A stretch of 64,000 bases of DNA from assembly GCA_041494245.1 (NCBI GenBank), contig JBGQAK010000005.1:167251-231250 (forward strand), in the 5' to 3' direction. The position numbers were made by a program, and so were the translations under genes. Positions 58,325 to 64,000 of this stretch are shown one piece after another. Positions within the stretch are counted from its first letter, which is position 1; every line of letters begins with the position of its first letter. The notes under the pieces are model-generated. The model made no database searches. It saw only the letters and a program-made list of their open reading frames with translations, and was not told the origin of the DNA. The stretch is from RBG-13-68-16 sp041494245 (GTDB taxonomy: Bacteria; Acidobacteriota; Thermoanaerobaculia; Thermoanaerobaculales; Thermoanaerobaculaceae).

Positions 58325-60676
58325 TCAATGGATCCTCGAGGGCTCTTTGACCGGAGCGGTGCGGGCCTTGTAGGTCCGCGCGTTCCTCAGTGCCTCCTCG
58401 AGCTCGGCGCGGCGCCCCTGGCGCGAGTAGATGTCCGCGAGCAGGAAGTATCCGAGCGCCTTCAGCTCGGGTGCGGTGGACGTGTCGAGGCCCTCCTTCA
58501 CGAACGGGAGCGCTTCCTCGGGGCTCGCCGACCGTGCGAGCAGCGCCCGGGCCAGGAAGAGGTTCGCGCGCGGTTCATCGGGATTGGCCTTCAGCAACTC
58601 CCTCAGCTGGGCCTCGGCCCCGGCGATGTCACCCGCGCGCAGGAGCAGGTTCGCGAGGTTGAAGCGGGCGGCGACGATGTTGGGGTGCAGCTCGACCTCC
58701 TTCTCGTACGCGCTGCGCGCGTCCCCGAACCGTCCCTCCTCCTCGTACAGCAGGCCCAGGTTGAACTGCGCGAGCGGGACCTTCGGGTGCTCCGAGAGAA
58801 TGCCCTTCAGCTGGGTCTCCGCCTCGTCGAAACGCCGCAGCCCGATCAGGCAGGCCGCCAGGTTGTTGCGGTTGCGCGTGAGCTTGGACTGGATCTCCAC
58901 CGCCTTCTGCAGGTACGGCAGCGCCGCCGCGTAGTCGTTCGCCCCCATGTAGGCATCGGCGAGCAGGGCGTAGGCCTGCGTGTTGCGCTCGTCCTTGGCC
59001 AGCGCCCGCTTGCAGATGGCCACCATCTCGGCGGTCTTGCCCTCCTTGGCGAGGATGCCCGCCATGGCAATCATGGCCCGCAGATTCTCCGGATCATCCT
59101 TGAGGACGCTGTCGAAAATCGCTTTTGCCTCGGTGTTCCGGTCGGTCTTCTCGTAACACATCGCCAGCAGCGCACGCGCCTGCGGGTTCTTGGGGTCCTC
59201 CTTGAGCACTGCCTCGAGCTTGGTCGCCGCGCCGGCGTAGTCCTTCTCGACGATCAGGCCGGACGCTGCTCCTACGGCGTTGTACAGGGGCAGCATGTCC
59301 TTCGGGTCGGCGAGGACCTTGGCCTCGCTCTTCTTCGTCGTCATCGTGCCGCCGATGTAGCCGAGCGAGGCAAGCCGCCGCATCGTCTCCTCGTCGATGT
59401 TGGCCTCTTGGGTCTCCGGCTTCTTGGCGTTCATCCCCTTCTGGATCCTGATCAGCTCCTCACGCAGCTCCTTGGCCACTTGGGGAAGCCGGGAGAGCCG
59501 GCTCTCGCTCTCGTCCGGGTCCTGGCGCAGGTCGTAGAGCTCCGGCTTCGGCGCCTCGATGTACTTGTACGAAAGGGTCTGCACGCCGTAGAGCGCACTC
59601 CATCCGTACTGCAGGCTCGGCGACATCGACTCGCTGTAGGCGTAACGTGGCCCCTCTCGACCGGGGTGGGCGAGGATCGGCGCCAGCGACTCGCCGTCGA
59701 TCTCCGCCGGGGCGTTGGCACCGATCAGCTCGAGGAGGGTGGGCACGATGTCGATCGTGCGCACCTGGGCAGGGACCCGAATCCCGCGGAACCCATTGAG
59801 GGGGAGCCTCACCAGGAACGGGACGTGGACCGCGTAGTCGTAGACGAAGTACCCGTGCTCAGCCTCGCCATGACTCCCCAACCCCTCGCCGTGGTCGCCC
59901 ACCGCGACCACGATCGTCCTCTTCTCGAGCCCTTGCGCCGCCAGCCAGTTGAGGAGACGGCCGACCTGGGAGTCGGCAAAGGCGATCTCGCCGTCGTAGA
60001 GGTGGCTCAGGCTGTCGTTGAGACGGGAACGCCACGGCTCGGGTGGCTCGTAGGGGGTGTGCGGGTCGTACAGGTGAACCCAGGCGAAGAACGGGCGCGT
60101 GTCGGTCTCCTGCAGCCACTTGAGGGCGGCGTCTACGACTTTGTCGCCGGGGCGCTGGACGCGGGCCAGGTCGAGCTGCTCGCCGGGTTTCAAATCGAAA
60201 TTGTCGTCGTAGTGCTCGAACCCCTGCTTGAGCCCCCACCGTCCGTCCAGGACGAAAGCCCCGATGAAAGCGCCCGTGCGATACCCCTCTTTGGAGAGGC
60301 GCTCCGCCAGGGTGGTCTGGGCGTCCGCAAGCGCCAGGTCCCCGTTGATGCGGACGCCGTGCGAGGCCGGGTACCTGCCGGTCATGATCGAGGCGTGGGA
60401 AGGGAGGGTAAAGGCGGTCGGTGTGATGCAGCGCTCGAACAGCACGCCATCCCGGGCGAGGCCGTCGAGCACCGGCGTCTCGGCGTCGGTGTAGCCGTAG
60501 CACCCAAGACGGTCGGCGCGGGTGGTGTCGAGCGTCACCAGCAGGACGTTGGCCCCTTTGAGCCGGTGCAGGGCCGCAAGGTGCGCGGCCGAGCGCAGGA
60601 GAAAGATCCCTGCCACGGCTCCCGCGCCAGCAGTGGCAGCCAGACCGGCGGTGATGATCCAGTGTGACCGCTTCAC
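58325..60676 (-). CDS. Sulfatase-fold protein with TPRs, lacking the formylglycine residue
   Basis: Protein of 783 residues: one N-terminal membrane anchor (about 8-28), an alkaline-phosphatase/sulfatase-superfamily domain (about 42-400) and TPRs (about 455-760). Metal residues are seen in LVTLDTTRADRLGCYG and VVAVGDHGEGLGSHGE. In the position of the sulfatase Cys/Ser (C/S-x-P-S-R) it has Thr90: FTLPSHASIMTGRYP. It therefore cannot carry formylglycine and is more likely a phosphoesterase, phosphotransferase or non-sulfatase hydrolase. Such TPR fusions occur in Acidobacteria. It lies upstream of the hairpin that ends the TonB-receptor gene. Confidence 0.85.
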   Translation of the reverse strand: MKRSHWIITAGLAATAGAGAVAGIFLLRSAAHLAALHRLKGANVLLVTLDTTRADRLGCYGYTDAETPVLDGLARDGVLFERCITPTAFTLPSHASIMTGRYPASHGVRINGDLALADAQTTLAERLSKEGYRTGAFIGAFVLDGRWGLKQGFEHYDDNFDLKPGEQLDLARVQRPGDKVVDAALKWLQETDTRPFFAWVHLYDPHTPYEPPEPWRSRLNDSLSHLYDGEIAFADSQVGRLLNWLAAQGLEKRTIVVAVGDHGEGLGSHGEAEHGYFVYDYAVHVPFLVRLPLNGFRGIRVPAQVRTIDIVPTLLELIGANAPAEIDGESLAPILAHPGREGPRYAYSESMSPSLQYGWSALYGVQTLSYKYIEAPKPELYDLRQDPDESESRLSRLPQVAKELREELIRIQKGMNAKKPETQEANIDEETMRRLASLGYIGGTMTTKKSEAKVLADPKDMLPLYNAVGAASGLIVEKDYAGAATKLEAVLKEDPKNPQARALLAMCYEKTDRNTEAKAIFDSVLKDDPENLRAMIAMAGILAKEGKTAEMVAICKRALAKDERNTQAYALLADAYMGANDYAAALPYLQKAVEIQSKLTRNRNNLAACLIGLRRFDEAETQLKGILSEHPKVPLAQFNLGLLYEEEGRFGDARSAYEKEVELHPNIVAARFNLANLLLRAGDIAGAEAQLRELLKANPDEPRANLFLARALLARSASPEEALPFVKEGLDTSTAPELKALGYFLLADIYSRQGRRAELEEALRNARTYKARTAPVKEPSRIH

Positions 60677-60708
60677 GTCGTCCGGACCCCCGCGCTACGA
60701 TAACAGAC

Positions 60709-60734
60709 CTGGAGGGCCCGTCCGGGCCCTCCAG
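60709..60734 (-). terminator. Hairpin terminator after the TonB receptor gene
   Basis: Perfect 11-bp stem CTGGAGGGCCC / GGGCCCTCCAG with a 4-base loop, 30 bases after the receptor stop codon and 33 bases before the sulfatase-type start. On the minus strand it is followed by GTCTGTTAT, a weak U-rich stretch. Confidence 0.7.
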
Positions 60735-60763
60735 AGTTTGCGGTGAAAGTGCTTGCCTCGTGC

Positions 60764-63700
60764 CTAGAACATGAACTTGACCCCGAGCCGGTAGGTGCGC
60801 GGCAAGACCAGCGAGCTCACGAGGCCGTAGTTCGCCTGTGTGTAGACGACGCGGTTTGGAGCGGAGGAGTTGAGCGCGTTGAGGGCGTCGAAGGAGATGT
60901 TGAGCTGCCCGACGTTGCCGAGCTTGAACGACTTCTGGAGCGAGAGATCGAGGATCGTGGTCGGGGACGACCAGTCGGGCTTCGTGGGGTCGGTCGCGAC
61001 CATGATGTCCGATTCCGCGCCCGTGTTGAGGTAGGAACCCTCGGTGCTTGACTTCCAGGTCGCCCAACCGGGGACGGCCTCGACCGGCCAGACCGGAACG
61101 CCGGAGTCGTACCGGATACGGAGCCCGATGTCGGTTTCGATGGTCGGGACCGTGTAGCTCCCGGCGATCTTCACCGCCCACACCGGTGTCATCATCGCGG
61201 GCCCGCGCGTGTTGTTCTGGAAGTGGTCCTTGGTGCCGCCGAGCGGGGTGTCCATGACCATCGGGCCGTCGATGAACCAGGTCTGGTCGACGACCCGCGG
61301 GTAGAAGCCGTCGGTCTTGTTCCAGTTGATCGCCGCCATCCCCTGCCACCGGTTCGAGTAGCGCTTGTTGAGCACGAGCTGGAGCCCCGTGTATTTGCGG
61401 CCGACATTCGTGCCCGCGAACGAGCTGGCGTTGACGGTCTTGTAACGGGTGTGGTCTTCGGTGATCACGTAGTTCCAATCGTTGATGTCGACCACCCCGT
61501 CGCCGTTGAAGTCCTTGGGCTTGATCTGCCAGACCTGGGTCTGGTACCCGGTCCAGGTCGTGTACGGCAGCGCCTCCCACTCGTAGAACTCGCCGGTCGC
61601 GGTGTCGTACGGCTGCAGCACAAGGAGGTCCTTCTCGGCCTTGTAGATGTAGGTGAACTCGATGGCGAGGTCGTTGGCGAGCTGGCGCTGGAACGAGACG
61701 TTGAACTGGTCGGTGGAGGGGCTCCTGGTGCCCGGCGCCACCTCGAGGCTGAACGACGGATTGACGGTTGCACTGCCCAGGAGGAGGTCGGGCGTGCGTC
61801 CGTACAACGCCCGCATCGCGATCGGGGTCTCCTCGGGGTCCCAGTACCCGTTGCCGTTGACGTCCACCGCCGACGCCGGGAGTTTGTAGAGCCAGGTGTC
61901 CTGCACGAACGGGTCCAGGTCCGGCCCGGCCGTCCTCAGGCTCTCGAGTCCCATCGCCGCGTAGTAGCGCCCGTAGTGCGCGCGCAGCACGGTCTTCCGG
62001 TCCTCGGTCGCGGTCCATGCGATGCCGATGCGCGGCGACCAGGTCGTGAAGTCGTAGACGGTGCCTTTACCCCCTCGCTCCCGCTGCACCGTGAGGTGGT
62101 TGATGTCGGAGGTCGGCGTCATCGGCTCGTAGATGTACCCCGTGCCGTACCCGGCTTTCATGCGGTCGTAGCGCAGCCCGAGGTTGACCGTGAACCGGTC
62201 GTCGACCATCCAGGTGTCGTCCGTGAAGACGCCTCTCGAGTCCGAATTGCGGACCGTGAGGTACGGATTCGTCTTGGTCACGATGTTGTACATCGGCCAG
62301 CAGGGGGGGGCACACGTGAAGGAGAACCCCGACCCCGGCTGGTTCCACGGCCAGTCCGTGGCAGGTTGCGTGTAGTACGACCCGTACGGGTAGGCGTTGT
62401 TGGCGTAGTTCTGGAAGTAGCCGCCCACGTAGTTGCCGTCGGCCTTGCTGTACTGCACGCCGAACTTCAGGTCGTGCGAGCCGAGGAAGTTCTCCGCGTA
62501 GTGCGAGATGTCGGCCTGGAACGTCTGGCGCTTCGACCTGTCCCCCTCGATCCACGGGAAATCGCCGCCGACGCCCGCGTCCCGGACGGGAACCCACTTC
62601 CACCAGTTGACGTACCCGGGGTGCCCGGTCACTCCGGAGGTGCTCGGGTTCTCTTTGCTGTCGAACGCGAGGTATTTGAAACTGACGATGTCCTTGGAAC
62701 CTGCCACCCACTGGTACTGGAACTGGGGCGAGAAGCTCGGGGTCTTCGTGTTGTAGGACATGCTGGGGTCCCACCCGTAGCCCCAGGTGGTGTTGTACCC
62801 TTTCACCTCTTCGTAGTGGAGCCCCAGCCAGGCACGGTGGTTGACCCCGAACTCGCCGGTCAGCTTGAGGTCGTAGATTTGTGATGCCGACTTGGTGTCG
62901 AGCGTGTACAGCGGTTCGTGGCCCTCGCTCTTGGGCTGGCTCCAGCCGGCGTAGAACCACAGCTTGTCCTTCATGATCGGGCCGCCCAGCGTGACGCTGG
63001 GTTCCGTGTTGCTCTTCGGGTCCCAGTTGATCTGGAGGGTCGGGTCGGCGAACAGCCAGCTCTTGGAGAAGTGGGTCGTGCTGTTGTCCGCCGCGTTGCC
63101 TATCTGCGTGTAGTAGGCGACATCGCCATGGAACTCGTTGCCGCCCGACTTGGTGATCACGTCGATCGCGGCGCCCGAGTAGTTGCCGTACTCGGCCTTT
63201 GCGCCGAGCGACAGGACCTTCACCTCCTCCACCGTGTTGTAGTTCACGGCCACCATCGAGCCCCAGGAGGAGCCGCGGGGGTTGGTCGTGTTGACGCCGT
63301 TGACCAGCATGATGTTCTGGCTGTTGGCGCTGCCGTAGGCGGTCGGGCTCGGCAGCCACGACCCCTCGGCCCCGACCGATCCCATCCCCGGTGCCGTCAG
63401 GGCGAGGTCGTAGAAGGGGTTCCGGCTCGTCGGCACCTTGGCGAGGAGCTTGTCGCTGAAGGTCGTGGAGATCGTGGACGAGCGTGTGTCCATCATCACT
63501 GTTTCCGCCATGACGACGATCTGCTCCTCGTAACGGCCCATCTCCATGCGAATCGGGATATCGAGAGCGGTGCCGCGCTCGACCACGAGGCCCGACGACG
63601 TCGCGGTCTTGAAACCTTTCATCGTGGCAATCAGGGCGTACGTCCCCGGCGGGACGCTCATGAAGATGAACTTCCCCTCGGGACCGCTCGTCGCCGTCCG

Positions 63701-63892
63701 CTCGCCCCTGACCAGCGCGTCGCTGGTGAGCTTCAGGGCCACGCCGGGGAGAACCTCCCCGGTCGTCATCGAGACGGTCCCCGTGATCGTTCCCTCGGAG
63801 ACCGACTGGGCCCATCCCGGCGGTGCAGCGACCAGCAGCGCCGCCCCGAGCACCAGGAAGAGGCCCGTCCGTTGCCACGTACCTCGTCGCAT
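60764..63892 (-). CDS. Oar-like TonB-dependent receptor with carboxypeptidase-regulatory domain
   Basis: Outer-membrane protein of 1042 residues. Signal peptide about 1-29 (GLFLVLGAALLVAAPPGWAQ), then a carboxypeptidase-regulatory-like domain (about 32-115: GTITGTVSMTTGEVLPGVAL), a plug domain (about 125-235, with NIMLVNGVNTTNP and VEEVKVLSLGAKAEYGNYSG) and a large beta-barrel ending YRLGVKFMF with a terminal aromatic. This is the Oar/OmpA-related TonB receptor type abundant in Acidobacteria. Beside the glycan genes it may import oligosaccharides; that is inference. GGGGGA precedes ATG 63892. Confidence 0.9.
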   Translation of the reverse strand: MRRGTWQRTGLFLVLGAALLVAAPPGWAQSVSEGTITGTVSMTTGEVLPGVALKLTSDALVRGERTATSGPEGKFIFMSVPPGTYALIATMKGFKTATSSGLVVERGTALDIPIRMEMGRYEEQIVVMAETVMMDTRSSTISTTFSDKLLAKVPTSRNPFYDLALTAPGMGSVGAEGSWLPSPTAYGSANSQNIMLVNGVNTTNPRGSSWGSMVAVNYNTVEEVKVLSLGAKAEYGNYSGAAIDVITKSGGNEFHGDVAYYTQIGNAADNSTTHFSKSWLFADPTLQINWDPKSNTEPSVTLGGPIMKDKLWFYAGWSQPKSEGHEPLYTLDTKSASQIYDLKLTGEFGVNHRAWLGLHYEEVKGYNTTWGYGWDPSMSYNTKTPSFSPQFQYQWVAGSKDIVSFKYLAFDSKENPSTSGVTGHPGYVNWWKWVPVRDAGVGGDFPWIEGDRSKRQTFQADISHYAENFLGSHDLKFGVQYSKADGNYVGGYFQNYANNAYPYGSYYTQPATDWPWNQPGSGFSFTCAPPCWPMYNIVTKTNPYLTVRNSDSRGVFTDDTWMVDDRFTVNLGLRYDRMKAGYGTGYIYEPMTPTSDINHLTVQRERGGKGTVYDFTTWSPRIGIAWTATEDRKTVLRAHYGRYYAAMGLESLRTAGPDLDPFVQDTWLYKLPASAVDVNGNGYWDPEETPIAMRALYGRTPDLLLGSATVNPSFSLEVAPGTRSPSTDQFNVSFQRQLANDLAIEFTYIYKAEKDLLVLQPYDTATGEFYEWEALPYTTWTGYQTQVWQIKPKDFNGDGVVDINDWNYVITEDHTRYKTVNASSFAGTNVGRKYTGLQLVLNKRYSNRWQGMAAINWNKTDGFYPRVVDQTWFIDGPMVMDTPLGGTKDHFQNNTRGPAMMTPVWAVKIAGSYTVPTIETDIGLRIRYDSGVPVWPVEAVPGWATWKSSTEGSYLNTGAESDIMVATDPTKPDWSSPTTILDLSLQKSFKLGNVGQLNISFDALNALNSSAPNRVVYTQANYGLVSSLVLPRTYRLGVKFMF

Positions 63893-64000
63893 CCGTGTCC
63901 CCCTTTCCCCCTGTGAAGCAGGTTGACGTCGCGGCAGGCGCGGCCGGCCACCGGACGGACCTACCGACGACAAACCAATTCGACGAGGCCTGGAGGTTCC

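Noticed and set aside
58130..60667. Very long open frames on the strand opposite real genes (for example 845 codons here, 832 codons at 17305-19803)
   Set aside because: They mirror strongly coding genes with G/C-rich third positions, are Arg/Glu/Val-biased, and match no family; they are shadows.

Overview
The window is GC-rich chromosomal DNA, most likely from an Acidobacteriota-type bacterium. This is an inference from gene content: an Oar-like TonB receptor, a Ser/Thr kinase fused to TolB-like and TPR domains, sulfatase-fold and TMTC-like proteins carrying TPRs, a Tat-exported molybdenum hydroxylase, and many secreted glycoside hydrolases. No rRNA, tRNA, CRISPR array or intact transposase gene was recognised.

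Region 1 (1-22.1 kb) holds mostly single genes: a HAD hydrolase cut by the window edge, an SDR oxidoreductase, a PhoD-type phosphatase, a small secreted protein with a membrane-anchored partner, a nitronate monooxygenase, a two-gene molybdenum hydroxylase, a TMTC-like membrane protein with TPRs, an NmrA-type protein, OsmC, a kinase-TolB-TPR protein and several small membrane or secreted proteins. The gaps between these genes contain at least nine partial copies of the 3' end of ettA, whose only intact copy lies at 29.1-30.7 kb. All copies have the polarity of the parent. Some are bordered by a short module ending in GGACCTGGTACC, and about 70-bp palindromes with GGTGCCAGGTACG ends occur in the same region.

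Region 2 (22.8-28.8 kb) looks accessory and has visibly lower GC in places. It carries an overlapping DUF262 / HEPN-nuclease gene pair (candidate defence module), a SEC-C protein, a PQQ-like beta-propeller protein and a TAP-like alpha/beta hydrolase. Region 3 (29-32.5 kb) has ettA, a YihY/BrkB-type membrane protein and a DinB-family protein.

Region 4 (32.7-64 kb) is a carbohydrate-use locus. It contains a SIS sugar isomerase, GH105, GH3, two SSS symporters, PIG-L and ChbG deacetylases, a secreted GH5-FN3-epimerase fusion, GH130 mannosylglucose phosphorylase, GH27 alpha-galactosidase, an SGNH acetylesterase, GH94 cellobiose phosphorylase, a second GH5, a GH51-like arabinofuranosidase, a sulfatase-fold TPR protein and a TonB receptor. 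Together they fit breakdown of acetylated galacto(gluco)mannan: GH5 cuts the backbone, GH27 and the esterase strip side groups, the epimerase turns mannobiose into mannosylglucose, and GH130 and GH94 cleave the disaccharides with phosphate. The epimerase half of the fusion has its own strong internal ribosome binding site and ATG, so one gene may yield both an exported two-enzyme protein and a cytoplasmic epimerase.
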